Source: Marinobacter algicola DG893 (GTDB lineage Bacteria; Pseudomonadota; Gammaproteobacteria; Pseudomonadales; Oleiphilaceae). From it: 64,000 bases of DNA. The notes under the pieces were generated by a model that worked only from the letters and a program-made list of their open reading frames with translations, was not told where the DNA came from and ran no database searches. Shown here one piece after another: positions 1 through 9,844 of this stretch; position 1 is the stretch's first letter, and every line of letters starts with the position of its first letter. The stretch is taken from NCBI RefSeq assembly GCF_000170835.1, contig NZ_ABCP01000007.1, positions 1-64,000 of the forward strand, given 5' to 3'. The translations under genes were made by a program, and so were the position numbers.

Positions 1-52
1 CGGCCTCGTGACCGCTCCGCAGCCAGAAGGCTACGGAACAGAACTGCCAGCG

Positions 53-1738
53 CTAAAGAAGCAGGGAGCGAATATCCCCCAACAACTGACTCAACACGGA
101 TGTAAAACGGGCCGCATCCGCCCCGTTCACCGCCCGGTGATCATAGGACAGCGAGAGCGGCAACATCAGCCTCGGCTGGAAATCCTTGCCATCCCAGACC
201 GGCTTCATCGCCGCCTTGGACACACCAAGTATCGCCACCTCCGGCGTATTCACGATCGGCGTAAACGCCGTGCCGCCGATACCCCCCAGACTGGTGATGG
301 TAAAGCAGGCGCCCTGCATCTCAGCAGGTTTGAGCTGCTTGTCCCGCGCCTTCTGCGCCAGGTCCGCGCTCTCCGCCGCCAGCTCCCAGAGGCCCTTCTT
401 GTCGACATCCTTGATCACCGGCACCATCAGCCCGTGAGGCGTGTCCACCGCAATCCCAATGTGAATGTACTGCTTGCGGATCACTTCCTTGCGGTCCATA
501 TCCAGAGACACATTGAACTGGGGCAACTCCGCCAGCGCCGTGGCGCAGGCCTTCAGCAGGAACGGAAGCGGTGTCATCTTCACACCTTTCTTCTCGCCGG
601 CTGCCTTCTGGGCCTTGCGGAAGTCTTCCATGTCGGTGATATCCGCATCCTCGAACTGGGTGACGTGGGGCACGTTCAGCCAACTGCGCTGCATATTGTT
701 CGCCGTGGCGAACATCATGCGTGACATGGATTCACGCTCAATTTCACCAAACTGACTGAAGTCCGGCAGTTTCACGCCTGGAATACCGGCGCCACCGCCG
801 CCAGCCACTGTGCTGCCCTGCTGCGTCTGCTGCAGCTGGCTTTTCACGTAGGCCTGGACATCGTCCTTCAGGATGCGACTCTTCGGGCCGGAACCCTTGA
901 TGCGAGTCAGATCCGCGCCGAATTCACGGGCCAGCTTACGCACCGCTGGGCCCGCATGAACCTTGGCACCCGGTGCCGGTGGCTCGTAGGTTGCCGAGGA
1001 CTGTTCCGGCTTCGGTTCGGAAGGCTTGCTTTTCGATTCAGGCTCACCTTCCTGCTTTTCCTTGCCGGAAGACTCAGACGCCTCGGACGACGCGTCCTCT
1101 TCGCCTTCGTCACCACCCTCTTCCACTATGGTCATTTCAACCAGATCGAGACCTTCGGAGATCTTGTCGCCCTCAGACACCAGAATCTTGCCGATCTTGC
1201 CGGCATAGGGAGACGGAATCTCCATGGTGGCCTTGTCGGACTCCACGGTCACCAGCGCATCGTCCGCCTCAACCTCGTCGCCTTCGCTGACGTTGATCTC
1301 GATCACCGGCACATTGTCGAAGCCGTCCAGCGCGGGCACCTTCACGGTTTCCTTACGGGAACCGCCGGATTTCTTCGGTGCCGGCTTTTTCTCTTCAGAC
1401 TTGGCTTCCTTGTCGTCCGACTTGGCTTCCGCCTCGTCTTTCTCATCGGACTTGGCGTCTTCGCCAGAATCCTTGTCGTCATCCGAGCCACCAGTGTCGC
1501 CACTGGCTTCCATCATGCCAACGACATCGCCTTCCTTGACCTTGTCACCCACTTTGACGGTAATCTTGGTGATTTTTCCGGCACCCGGTGACGGCAGTTC
1601 TACCGATGCCTTGTCGGACTCCACCGTCAGTATCGGATCTTCTTCTTCAACCGAATCTCCCTTACTGACGAGCACTTCGATAACCTCGACCTCGTCTGCA
1701 CCGCCGAGATCCGGAACCTTGATTTCCTGTTCACTCAT
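53..1738 (-). CDS. aceF: Pyruvate dehydrogenase E2, dihydrolipoamide acetyltransferase
   Basis: Core subunit of the cytoplasmic pyruvate dehydrogenase complex; it passes the acetyl group from E1-bound ThDP to CoA. Visible domains in the 561-residue protein: lipoyl domain 1 (about 3-75, lipoyl Lys43 in VESDKASVE), a very acidic Glu/Asp/Lys/Ser linker, lipoyl domain 2 (about 131-205, Lys169 in VESDKATME), a second charged linker, a peripheral-subunit-binding domain (about 260-297) and the catalytic domain ending with DHRAVNG (His about 534). Two lipoyl domains rather than the three of E. coli is a common variant. It follows aceE by 10 bp in the same direction, so the two are co-transcribed. No terminator is evident in the 52 bp downstream inside the window. 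Confidence 0.97.
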   Translation of the reverse strand: MSEQEIKVPDLGGADEVEVIEVLVSKGDSVEEEDPILTVESDKASVELPSPGAGKITKITVKVGDKVKEGDVVGMMEASGDTGGSDDDKDSGEDAKSDEKDEAEAKSDDKEAKSEEKKPAPKKSGGSRKETVKVPALDGFDNVPVIEINVSEGDEVEADDALVTVESDKATMEIPSPYAGKIGKILVSEGDKISEGLDLVEMTIVEEGGDEGEEDASSEASESSGKEKQEGEPESKSKPSEPKPEQSSATYEPPAPGAKVHAGPAVRKLAREFGADLTRIKGSGPKSRILKDDVQAYVKSQLQQTQQGSTVAGGGGAGIPGVKLPDFSQFGEIERESMSRMMFATANNMQRSWLNVPHVTQFEDADITDMEDFRKAQKAAGEKKGVKMTPLPFLLKACATALAELPQFNVSLDMDRKEVIRKQYIHIGIAVDTPHGLMVPVIKDVDKKGLWELAAESADLAQKARDKQLKPAEMQGACFTITSLGGIGGTAFTPIVNTPEVAILGVSKAAMKPVWDGKDFQPRLMLPLSLSYDHRAVNGADAARFTSVLSQLLGDIRSLLL

Positions 1739-1748
1739 GGCGGTCTCC

Positions 1749-4427
1749 TTAGCTCAGCACCGGGTTCGTTTTGTTGCGATCGATTCCGTACTTGCGCATA
1801 GCGTCGAGAACCACGTCATTCTTGACTTCACCGTCCCGCGCCAGGGCTGCCAACGCAGTCACCGCCACGTAGTAACGATCCACCTCGAAGTGACTCCGCA
1901 ACTTCTCGCGGGTATCACTGCGGCCGAAGCCGTCGGTGCCCAGGGTCAGGTAGGTTTTCGGAATGTACGCCCGCACCTGTTCAGACAACAGCTTGATGTA
2001 GTCGGTGGACGAAACCACCGGCCCCTGCTGCTTCTCCAGGCATTGAGTGATGTACGACTTCTTGGGCGTATCGTCCGGGTGCAGGCGATTCCAGCGTTCA
2101 ATGTGCAGGCCGTCACGGGCCAGTTCGTTGAAGCTGGTCACGCTCCAGATATCAGAGGCAACACCAAAGTCTTCTTTCAGCAGTTCCGCCGCCGCACGCA
2201 CCTCATTAAGGATGGCACCGGAGCCCATCAGCTGAACCCGTGGGGTTTTCTTACGACCCTTGGTTTCAACGGAATCCAGCAGGTACATACCCTTGATGAT
2301 GCCTTCTTCCACTTTCTTGCCGTCCTTGCCTTCCGGCATGGCGGGCTGCTCGTAGTTTTCATTTTCGATGGTCAGGTAGTAGAAGACGTTCTGGTTGTCT
2401 TCGAACATTTCCTTGATGCCATGCTGCACCACCACGGCCATCTCGTAACCGTAGGCGGGGTCATATGCCTTACAGCTGGGGATGGTCTGCGCCAGGATGT
2501 GGCTGTGGCCGTCCTGATGCTGCAGGCCTTCACCGTTGAGCGTGGTACGCCCGGCAGTACCGCCCACCAGGAAACCGCGGGCCTGAATGTCACCCGACGC
2601 CCAGGCCAGATCGCCCACACGCTGGAAGCCAAACATGGAGTAGAAAATATAGAACGGTATCAGCGGGAAGTTGTTGGTGCTGTAGGAGGTCGCCGCCGCC
2701 ATCCAGGCTGCCATGGAACCATCTTCGTTGATCCCCTCTTCAAGCACCTGACCTTTCTTGTCTTCCTTGTAGTACATGATCTGGTCACGGTCTTCCGGCA
2801 CGTATTTTTGACCTTCGGACGTGTAGATACCCAACTGTCGGAACATGCCTTCCATACCAAAGGTACGGGCCTCGTCGGGCACGATCGGAACAATTCGCTT
2901 ACCGATACGTTTGTCCTTGGTCAAAGCCGTCAGCAATCGAACAAACGCCATGGTGGTGGAAATTTCACGACCGTTAGAGCCTTCCAACAAATTCTTGAAG
3001 GTATCCAGTGGCGGTGTCTGCAATGGCTGACAGTCCTTGCGACGCTTGGGGTAGAAACCGCCAAGTTCCTGCCGGCGCTTGTTCATGTAGACGATTTCCG
3101 GGCTGTCCGGCGCCGGACGGTAATAGGGTACGTCTTTGAGCTCTTCGTCCTTCAGCGGCACAGCAAAGCGGTCACGGAACGCTTTCAGTTGCTCGATATC
3201 GAGTTTCTTGAGCGAGTGCGCCGTGTTCTGCGCTTCGCCGGCGTTACCAAAGCCATAACCTTTGATGGTATGGGCCAGAATCACCGTCGGCCGCCCACCG
3301 TTGTTATGGATAGCGTGATGATAGGCCGCATAGACCTTGTAAGGATCATGGCCGCCGCGATTCAGCTTGTTGATGTCCTCGTCGGTGAGGTTATCCACCA
3401 TCTTGGACAACTCCGGGTATTTGCCGAAGAAGTGCTTACGGGTATAGGCCGGGCCGTTGCTCTTGAAGTTCTGCAGGTCGCCGTCAACGGCTTCGTCCAT
3501 GACGCGCTGCATCAGGCCGTCCTGATCCTTCTCGAACAGCGGATCCCACATGCGGCCCCAGACCACTTTCAGTACGTTCCAGCCAGCTCCCCGGAAGACG
3601 CCTTCCAGTTCCTGGATGATCTTGCCGTTACCACGCACAGGGCCGTCGAGACGCTGCAGGTTACAGTTAACCACGAAAATCAGGTTGCTGAGGTTTTCAC
3701 GGCCAGCCACAGAGATGGAACCCAGGGTTTCCGGCTCGTCGCACTCGCCATCACCAACAAAGCACCAGACCTTGCGGTCCCCCATGTCGATCAGCTCGCG
3801 GCTGTGCAGGTACTTCATCACGTGGGCCTGATAAATGGCCTGAATCGGCCCGAGGCCCATGGACACCGTTGGGAACTGCCAGTAATCCGGCATCAGCCAG
3901 GGGTGGGGGTAGGATGACAGGCCGTCGCCGTCAACCTCTTCCCGGTACTTGTCCAACTGATCTTCGTCAAAACGCCCTTCCAGGTAGGAACGGGCATAAA
4001 TGCCGGGAGAGGAGTGGCCCTGGAAATACACCAGATCCGATTCACGCTTCTCGTCACCGCCGTGGAAGAAGTAGTTGAAGCCAACATCGTACAAGGTGGC
4101 CGCCGAGGAGAAGGATGACACGTGCCCCCCCAGATCACCCGGGCGCTGATTGGCCCGCAGCACCATGGCCATGGCGTTCCAACGGATCAACGAGCGAATA
4201 CGGCGCTCCATGAACAGGTCCCCCGGCATTCGGGCTTCCTGGGTCACCGGAATGGAATTGCGGAAGGGCGTGGTAATGGAGTAGGGCAACTCAGTGCCGT
4301 CGCGGCTGGCTCGTTCGGAGAGCCTTTCGAGAATGTACTTGGCGCGATCAACGCCCTCCTGTTCGATCAGAGACTCCAGCGCATCCAGCCATTCGCTGGT
4401 CTCTATGGGATCATCGTCCTGGTACAT
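1749..4427 (-). CDS. aceE: Pyruvate dehydrogenase E1 component
   Basis: Homodimeric-type E1 of pyruvate dehydrogenase: ThDP-dependent decarboxylation of pyruvate and reductive acetylation of the E2 lipoyl group. The 892-residue length and the ThDP signature GDGECDEPE, followed about 25 residues later by NLIFVVNCN, fit the family. I chose the ATG at 4427 (MYQDDDPIETSEW) because GGGGAGG lies 4 nt upstream; an in-frame start six codons earlier has no ribosome site. First gene of aceEF. The 519-bp divergent region before it probably holds its promoter. No pdhR-like regulator gene is next to it. Confidence 0.97.
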   Translation of the reverse strand: MYQDDDPIETSEWLDALESLIEQEGVDRAKYILERLSERASRDGTELPYSITTPFRNSIPVTQEARMPGDLFMERRIRSLIRWNAMAMVLRANQRPGDLGGHVSSFSSAATLYDVGFNYFFHGGDEKRESDLVYFQGHSSPGIYARSYLEGRFDEDQLDKYREEVDGDGLSSYPHPWLMPDYWQFPTVSMGLGPIQAIYQAHVMKYLHSRELIDMGDRKVWCFVGDGECDEPETLGSISVAGRENLSNLIFVVNCNLQRLDGPVRGNGKIIQELEGVFRGAGWNVLKVVWGRMWDPLFEKDQDGLMQRVMDEAVDGDLQNFKSNGPAYTRKHFFGKYPELSKMVDNLTDEDINKLNRGGHDPYKVYAAYHHAIHNNGGRPTVILAHTIKGYGFGNAGEAQNTAHSLKKLDIEQLKAFRDRFAVPLKDEELKDVPYYRPAPDSPEIVYMNKRRQELGGFYPKRRKDCQPLQTPPLDTFKNLLEGSNGREISTTMAFVRLLTALTKDKRIGKRIVPIVPDEARTFGMEGMFRQLGIYTSEGQKYVPEDRDQIMYYKEDKKGQVLEEGINEDGSMAAWMAAATSYSTNNFPLIPFYIFYSMFGFQRVGDLAWASGDIQARGFLVGGTAGRTTLNGEGLQHQDGHSHILAQTIPSCKAYDPAYGYEMAVVVQHGIKEMFEDNQNVFYYLTIENENYEQPAMPEGKDGKKVEEGIIKGMYLLDSVETKGRKKTPRVQLMGSGAILNEVRAAAELLKEDFGVASDIWSVTSFNELARDGLHIERWNRLHPDDTPKKSYITQCLEKQQGPVVSSTDYIKLLSEQVRAYIPKTYLTLGTDGFGRSDTREKLRSHFEVDRYYVAVTALAALARDGEVKNDVVLDAMRKYGIDRNKTNPVLS

Positions 4428-4946
4428 CAAACCTCCCCTTGGCATTAAAAAGTGCAGAGCGCGCCACGATCAGCAGCTGAGCGCCTTGCAATATCGATAA
4501 GCTGCGATGAAATGCAGAGCGTTTTATTATGGGTATCTGCCTGCCCGTTACCTTGAACAAGCATAGAACACGATCGCCAGTTTTACTGCGTGAAGCGCCC
4601 TGGGTCACTTGGCTTTCGGTCAGGCGAATTCAGGTAGCACTCACACACCGGCACAAACCACACCGACGATTAAGTAGTATTTTTACTACATTTCGGTATG
4701 AAAATTCAATTTTTGAGGAAAAATTACCATAGCCTGTCGGACTATTTCGGTTACTTACGTAAGAATGGCGCCTTTTTCTCTCCCAAACAAGCATATTCAG
4801 ACCAAGGTCGTAGGTTTCCTACCAATTTGATTAGACCTGAAAATACTTTTAGATTTATGTATACTCGCCTGCCCGTTTTTTGACCAGCGGAGTGGTGGCA
4901 ACGTCCACCCCTCCAGACTATGGCTCACAACCAAAGAGGGCGATCT
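4428..4946. other. Divergent intergenic region aceE / kamA-like gene
   Basis: About 519 bp without a convincing gene; AT-rich in its right half (4670-4870). It must hold the promoters of aceE (-) and the radical SAM gene (+), but I could not fix either confidently: a TATACT at 4860-4865 has no well-spaced -35. Two palindromes are visible: GTAGTA-TTTT-TACTAC (4674-4689) and CTTACGTAAG (4754-4763). Either could be an operator. Confidence 0.5.
4674..4689. promoter_or_regulatory. Inverted repeat, candidate operator
   Basis: Perfect 6-bp inverted repeat GTAGTA-TTTT-TACTAC in the AT-rich part of the aceE/kamA-like divergent region, about 250 bp from either start. Size and symmetry suit a dimeric repressor site; no regulator can be assigned from sequence alone. 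Confidence 0.3.
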
Positions 4947-6311
4947 ATGAACTCCATCGTCACGTTCCCGAACCGGATTCCAACCGCCGAGTTCGAAGAG
5001 CGGCGTTTCAAGGTCTACACAGACCGCCAGCTCGATAAAATTGACGTTATCCAGAATCTCCCTGAAGAGACCCTGTTTGAAATGAAGGTGGTAGCCAGCG
5101 TGCTGCCCTTCCGAGTTAACGAATACGTGATCAATGAGCTGATCGACTGGAACAAAGTGCCGAACGACCCACTTTACCAGTTGGTGTTTCCCCAGAAGGG
5201 CATGCTGAAGGACGAGCATTACGAGCGCATGGCAAAGATGCATCGTGAAGGCGCGGAGAAGAAAGAAATACAGGCCGTGGCGAAAGAAATTCGCGACGAG
5301 CTGAACCCGCACCCGGCCGGCCAGATGGAAATGAACATGCCGGAACTGAACGGCGAAGTTCTGGACGGCGTTCAGCACAAATACCGTGAAACCGTTCTGT
5401 TCTTCCCGGCCCAGGGCCAGACTTGCCACTCCTACTGCACCTTCTGCTTCCGCTGGGCTCAGTTCGTGGGCGACAAGGACCTGAAAATGGCCAGCACCGA
5501 AGCGGAAAAGCTTCACGGCTACCTGCAGGAGCATACCGAAGTCAGCGATCTGCTGGTCACCGGTGGCGACCCCATGGTGATGAAAACCAAGAATCTGGTT
5601 CAGTACCTGGAGCCTCTTCTGCAGCCGGAGTTTGATCACATCCAGACCATCCGCATCGGCACCAAGGCCCTGACCTTCTGGCCATACCGTTTTGTGACCG
5701 ACAAGGACGCAGACGAACTGATTGATCTGTTTGCCCGCCTTGTAGACGCCGGTAAGCACGTGGCGATCATGGCGCACTACAACCACTGGCAGGAAATCAC
5801 CACTGATATCGCGGAAGAAGCCATCCGCCGCCTGCGTGCCACCGGTGCCGAAATCCGCGCTCAGGGCCCTTTGATCAAGCATGTGAATGACAATGCCGAC
5901 GACTGGGCGAAACTGTGGGACAAGGAAGTACAGCTGGGCATCATCCCCTACTACATGTTTGTAGAGCGGGACACCGGCGCCAAGAACTACTTCGAAGTGC
6001 CGCTGGTAGAAGCCTTTAACATCTATCGCGAAGCCATCAAGCAGGTTTCAGGCCTGGCTCGCACCGCCCGCGGCCCATCAATGAGTGCTGGCCCCGGCAA
6101 GGTTGAGGTACAGGGCATCACCGAGATCAACGGCGAGAAAGTGTTCGTGCTCCGGTTTATCCAGGCCCGCAACCCGGATTGGGTACAGCGCCCGTTCTTT
6201 GCCAAGTACAGCGAAACAGCCACGTGGCTGCATGAGCTGGAACCGGCCCTTGGGGAGGAGAAGTTCTTCTTTGAGGATGAGTATGAAGAGATGAAGAAGG
6301 GTAACGGCTAA
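4947..6311 (+). CDS. KamA-family radical SAM protein (lysine 2,3-aminomutase-like)
   Basis: Radical SAM, PLP-dependent aminomutase family. The iron-sulfur motif CHSYCTFCF gives Cys160, Cys164 and Cys167, and AGPGK near residue 385 matches the PLP-lysine region of lysine 2,3-aminomutases. At 454 residues it is nearer to KamA (about 416) than to the shorter EF-P modifying enzyme EpmB (about 340). I chose ATG 4947 because AAAGAGGG lies 6 nt upstream; the in-frame ATG at 4920 has no ribosome site. It stands alone, with no epmA, efp or lysine-fermentation genes nearby, so its substrate is open: beta-lysine formation (for example as a compatible-solute precursor) is possible but inferred. Confidence 0.85.
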   Translation: MNSIVTFPNRIPTAEFEERRFKVYTDRQLDKIDVIQNLPEETLFEMKVVASVLPFRVNEYVINELIDWNKVPNDPLYQLVFPQKGMLKDEHYERMAKMHREGAEKKEIQAVAKEIRDELNPHPAGQMEMNMPELNGEVLDGVQHKYRETVLFFPAQGQTCHSYCTFCFRWAQFVGDKDLKMASTEAEKLHGYLQEHTEVSDLLVTGGDPMVMKTKNLVQYLEPLLQPEFDHIQTIRIGTKALTFWPYRFVTDKDADELIDLFARLVDAGKHVAIMAHYNHWQEITTDIAEEAIRRLRATGAEIRAQGPLIKHVNDNADDWAKLWDKEVQLGIIPYYMFVERDTGAKNYFEVPLVEAFNIYREAIKQVSGLARTARGPSMSAGPGKVEVQGITEINGEKVFVLRFIQARNPDWVQRPFFAKYSETATWLHELEPALGEEKFFFEDEYEEMKKGNG

Positions 6312-6329
6312 CACCTTTCTGTCACCGAA

Positions 6330-6357
6330 CCAAGGCGTCGCCGTGCCGGCGCCTTGG
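6330..6357 (+). terminator. Hairpin after the KamA-like gene
   Basis: CCAAGGCG (6330-6337) pairs with CGCCTTGG (6350-6357) starting 19 bp after the stop codon. There is no clear T-tract, so it may be a weak terminator or an mRNA 3' stabiliser. Confidence 0.4.
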
Positions 6358-6502
6358 ATATAAACCATTACCCTCTCCCCGCACCTTCATAACCCTGCAC
6401 TACCTTCGAACTCCGAATTACCCCCATATGAGGGCGTTTTCCTGACAAGCCCGATGCTAGTCTCAAGCCTCACCAAACTGACTGTTTGTTTAGGAGTCTT
6501 CA

Positions 6503-8482
6503 GTGAAAAAAATAAACCACATTGCATTTGCAAGCGCTCTTTCCTCCTCACTCCTGCTCGCCGGTTGCGGCGGGTCATCGAGTAACAGCGATGCATCAGA
6601 GAGCAGCAACACTTCCGACGTTTCAATTTCTGGTACTGCCTCGGCGCCCGCTGCAACAGTTGCATTCGAGATCCCACCCAGCGCCATCGAATTCGCCCTG
6701 AATTTCTTTATTTCACCGGTCGCAGCCGCCGTCACAGGCCTGGACCCGATTGAAGGTGCGACGGTTGAACTGATCCGTGTAGATAACGAAGGAAAGCAGG
6801 TTGGCGAGGTGCTGGCAACGTCCGTGACCTCAATCACCGGCGACTACGAACTTACGTTACCTCAGAACGTCAACCTGGCCGGAAACCTGATTGTTCGGAT
6901 CACTGGGCAGAACGACACCGCCCTTCGAGCACAAGTGGTGGACCAAGACGTTGATATCTCGCCGGTTTCCGAGTTCGTACTCCGAAAATTCATCAGCCAG
7001 GGCGCCGAACTCGACCAGTTAGTGGTGACCGACGTTGTAAAACTTGAAAGCAGCGTCGAAGAATTTGACCTCTCACTGTCTGGCTCGGCAAACCTTGAGC
7101 AGGCCTTTGCTACACTGGAAAACGCTATTGGTGATTTCGTCGAGAACGAAGTGGCAGTTGCCAAATCCGACAAAGGCGATGGCTCTGGCATCACCGGCAA
7201 CTATCGCAGCGCTGCCTTCTCCTTTGCTCTACACGACAGCGAAAGCAACGACATTGGCACTTATGCCAACGATCTGTGGGCCAGTACTTTCAGCTTCGCC
7301 AACAACGGAAATGGCAACATCTCGGTGACCCATATCGCGGAAGATAGCGCCTATGGTAGCCTGACCGGCTCGGCACTGAACCAGAGCAGCGTCTATTACG
7401 AAGTTGGCTCGGAAGACATTGACGAAGGTTTTCCAGCAACCCTCACTGACAACGGCATCCTGTCGATCTCCGGCGAATTCGAGGAGGAAATCAGTGGTGA
7501 CCATGGTTGGCGCTATCCCGCCCATACCTACAACTTGCAGCAAGTAACAGATACCGGCCTCTTCTTCGTCCTATCCAATGAAGCAGCTGTGCGCTATGCA
7601 ACTGTCGACACAAACAGTGATGGCGAAAAAGATGCCGTCGACCCCCAACAGAAAACGGGTGACGAAGTATTTCGTTCACTTGAGGTGTTCAGCCGTCAAC
7701 CCGAGGCCTTCCAGAACTCGGATCTGACCGGAACCTTTGGGCGGGTATATATTGAATCCTGGATAGCCGGGGGAGTCACTGAACTGGCAACGGAAACCAA
7801 CATTCTCAGTTTCAACGGCGATGGCACTTACGACTACGGCCAGGTCAGCGGTCACCAGATTGGCCTGGAGTCCTCCGGCCCCACCTACAGCGTTCTGTCT
7901 GAATCTCCGGAGGCTGACCAGCCCATGGTGATCGCCACAAACGGCGACATAGCCTCAGCCGGCGGCGAGCCCGCGGACGGCTTCATCAACGACACGTTTA
8001 ACTTCATGGCGTTTGCCGAGGCCGAGGGCGACCAGTACAACGCGGAGACCAGCAAAACCCTGCTGGTCAAGCTACCAGAAACAGCACCGACGGTTACCGG
8101 CAACCAGTACCGCATGCTTCTGACGTCCATGAAGCTGGGCAGTGGTGAAGACTTTCTGATGTCCTCCAGTAAGTTCAACACCTTCCTCACAATGACATCA
8201 GAAACGACCGGCGCCATCGACGGTGCGTTTTTCGAAGTTCGAAAGTCCGGCCTGGCCGGCGACATCGAAGTCACCACAGATACCGTCGAAACGCAGGCAG
8301 CCGTGTCTCTCGGCGGCGCCGGAAAGACCTCAATAACGATTGCCGGCAGTGATGGAACCACCCTTCTGGACGGCTTCTTCAATGAAGAAGCAAGTCTCGG
8401 CATTTTCACCCTGAAGTGGCAGGAAACCAACGAAGACCCGGATGAACTTGGCCTGGCCGTTCTGATCAAAACCAGTGAATGA
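6503..8482 (+). CDS. Putative large lipoprotein, function unknown
   Basis: 659 residues. The N terminus is a lipoprotein signal (MKKINHIAFASALSSSLLLAGC), with lipidation expected at Cys22, then a Gly/Ser/Asn-rich tether. A segment at roughly 75-140 (the ...EGATVELIRVDN...GDYELTLP... stretch) looks like a carboxypeptidase-regulatory/SdrD B-like beta-sandwich. The rest is Asp/Glu-rich, mostly beta, with no catalytic motif I recognise. A DxDxDG-like run (DTNSDGEKDAVDP) may bind calcium. Monocistronic, between hairpins at 6330 and 8490. Probably an exported surface or outer-membrane lipoprotein; I do not assign a role. Confidence 0.75.
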   Translation: MKKINHIAFASALSSSLLLAGCGGSSSNSDASESSNTSDVSISGTASAPAATVAFEIPPSAIEFALNFFISPVAAAVTGLDPIEGATVELIRVDNEGKQVGEVLATSVTSITGDYELTLPQNVNLAGNLIVRITGQNDTALRAQVVDQDVDISPVSEFVLRKFISQGAELDQLVVTDVVKLESSVEEFDLSLSGSANLEQAFATLENAIGDFVENEVAVAKSDKGDGSGITGNYRSAAFSFALHDSESNDIGTYANDLWASTFSFANNGNGNISVTHIAEDSAYGSLTGSALNQSSVYYEVGSEDIDEGFPATLTDNGILSISGEFEEEISGDHGWRYPAHTYNLQQVTDTGLFFVLSNEAAVRYATVDTNSDGEKDAVDPQQKTGDEVFRSLEVFSRQPEAFQNSDLTGTFGRVYIESWIAGGVTELATETNILSFNGDGTYDYGQVSGHQIGLESSGPTYSVLSESPEADQPMVIATNGDIASAGGEPADGFINDTFNFMAFAEAEGDQYNAETSKTLLVKLPETAPTVTGNQYRMLLTSMKLGSGEDFLMSSSKFNTFLTMTSETTGAIDGAFFEVRKSGLAGDIEVTTDTVETQAAVSLGGAGKTSITIAGSDGTTLLDGFFNEEASLGIFTLKWQETNEDPDELGLAVLIKTSE

Positions 8483-8489
8483 TCGGAAG

Positions 8490-8523
8490 CTGGTGCGGTG
8501 CGGGTTTTTCCTGCCCGCACCAG
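8490..8523. terminator. Hairpin between convergent genes
   Basis: CTGGTGCGG (8490-8498) pairs with CCGCACCAG (8515-8523), enclosing a T-run, just after the lipoprotein stop and before the end of the convergent luxR-type gene. Likely serves as terminator in one or both directions. Confidence 0.5.
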
Positions 8524-8546
8524 CGGCTCCAGTCCCCCCGCTCACC

Positions 8547-9692
8547 TTACCGCAGCAGCGATGACAGAATAGTGCTGATGAGCTGGCCCTGCCGACTCTG
8601 CCCGGTTTTCAGAAAAACCTGCTTCAGATAGCTTCGGACCGTTGCCTCGCTTTTATGGCGCCGGTGCGCGATATCCTTCAAGCTCATGCCTGTAATCAGA
8701 TCCTTGCACAACTGGGCTTCCGCTCCGGTCAGCGAGAAATACTGCCGAATAGTCGCCTCATCAGGTAGCGCTCTCGACTCTGCATCGATCACCGTTACCA
8801 GCACACCGCCTGTCAGGAACTCGCTGTGCTCAAGAGGGCGCAGGCTCATCAGCAGAGGCGCTCTCTCTGGCCTAGGTATAACGAGCGTTTCCGGCTCATA
8901 GGTACGTCCTTCCAGATCCGCACGGGCAACTCGGGTAATCGTTCGAAAGAAGGTTTTCTGGGCAACGTCGTCACCGAACGTGAAGCGTTGCTGCCGCAAC
9001 ATGATGGTTCGGTCCGTAGCCAGAAACGCCTCCCCCCTTTGATTCGATACCATCAGGCGCCCACGACTGTTCAGAACAAACGCAGCGTCCGACACTAGCT
9101 CAATAAACGTCGACAACGCCTTTTCGGAATGTGGGTTCTGATGAAAGGTTTCCGCCAGGCTGACGGACTGACGGATAAAGGGGATCAGACGATCCATCGC
9201 CTCAAGTTCGGAGGGAAGATAGCCCCCCTGAGCGACTGTGCGCTGCACAGTCAGCATTACGATGTGTGTGTCTGAGGCATCGACAACCAGCCATGCCGAA
9301 TCGAGCATGCTGTGATCCGACTCCCAGCGGTCGTACTGATCACCCGGAGGGCCGTCTTCAATAAGGGGCAGAGCCGAGTGGAAAGTGCCGGGAGCCTGGG
9401 TAATGGCGACGTTGGTCACGGCGTCATGGGCAATCATGTTGTTATCCAGATACCACCCAATGAACTCATCGGATAAACCGGCATACCAGATATGCTCAAT
9501 CGCTCTCGGCGCTCTGCGTACAAACGAGAGCTGGGCCGCACAACCATTTACAGAGACCATCAGCATCGCCAGGAAATCATGAAATCCGGTCTGATTCTGC
9601 AGTGATTGATAAAGGCAGTGAATCAGATCAGCTTCATTTGCTAGAAACGTGTCTGCCGCTGACGTTCTTTCTCGCTGTTGAAGGGGCATCAA
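8547..9692 (-). CDS. LuxR-family transcriptional regulator
   Basis: 381 residues. The C-terminal 65 residues form a LuxR/NarL helix-turn-helix (FSLTGAEAQLCKDLITG then MSLKDIAHRRHKSEATVRSYL). The long N-terminal part (about 300 residues) looks like a PAS/GAF-type sensory region, without the acyl-homoserine-lactone-binding pattern or a receiver aspartate context. The family binds DNA as a dimer; ligand and targets are unknown. It reads away from cnoX and converges on the large lipoprotein gene, which could be a target, but nothing in the sequence proves that. ATGs at 9692 and 9689 are both possible. Confidence 0.85.
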   Translation of the reverse strand: MMPLQQRERTSAADTFLANEADLIHCLYQSLQNQTGFHDFLAMLMVSVNGCAAQLSFVRRAPRAIEHIWYAGLSDEFIGWYLDNNMIAHDAVTNVAITQAPGTFHSALPLIEDGPPGDQYDRWESDHSMLDSAWLVVDASDTHIVMLTVQRTVAQGGYLPSELEAMDRLIPFIRQSVSLAETFHQNPHSEKALSTFIELVSDAAFVLNSRGRLMVSNQRGEAFLATDRTIMLRQQRFTFGDDVAQKTFFRTITRVARADLEGRTYEPETLVIPRPERAPLLMSLRPLEHSEFLTGGVLVTVIDAESRALPDEATIRQYFSLTGAEAQLCKDLITGMSLKDIAHRRHKSEATVRSYLKQVFLKTGQSRQGQLISTILSSLLR

Positions 9693-9844
9693 GCTTTCCT
9701 GCTTTCTCCGTTGGTAGGATTGTTCCGGTCAAACCGGCAACAATCACTATAGGAAGATCACAGAAAAATGTGTAGCAAAAAGGGGCGCTCCATCCTGGAA
9801 GGGGAACGGTTTCACAACCGATACCCGCGTCCGGAATGGCCGCA

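Noticed and set aside
1224-3917. 897-codon open frame on the plus strand opposite aceF/aceE
   Set aside because: It is the antisense of genes with strong GC bias at third positions; no ribosome site, no recognisable domain, and aceEF is certain.
4831-4865. Promoter TTAGAC...TATACT before the radical SAM gene
   Set aside because: Spacing is 23 bp; no other -35 with 16-18 bp spacing fits the TATACT.
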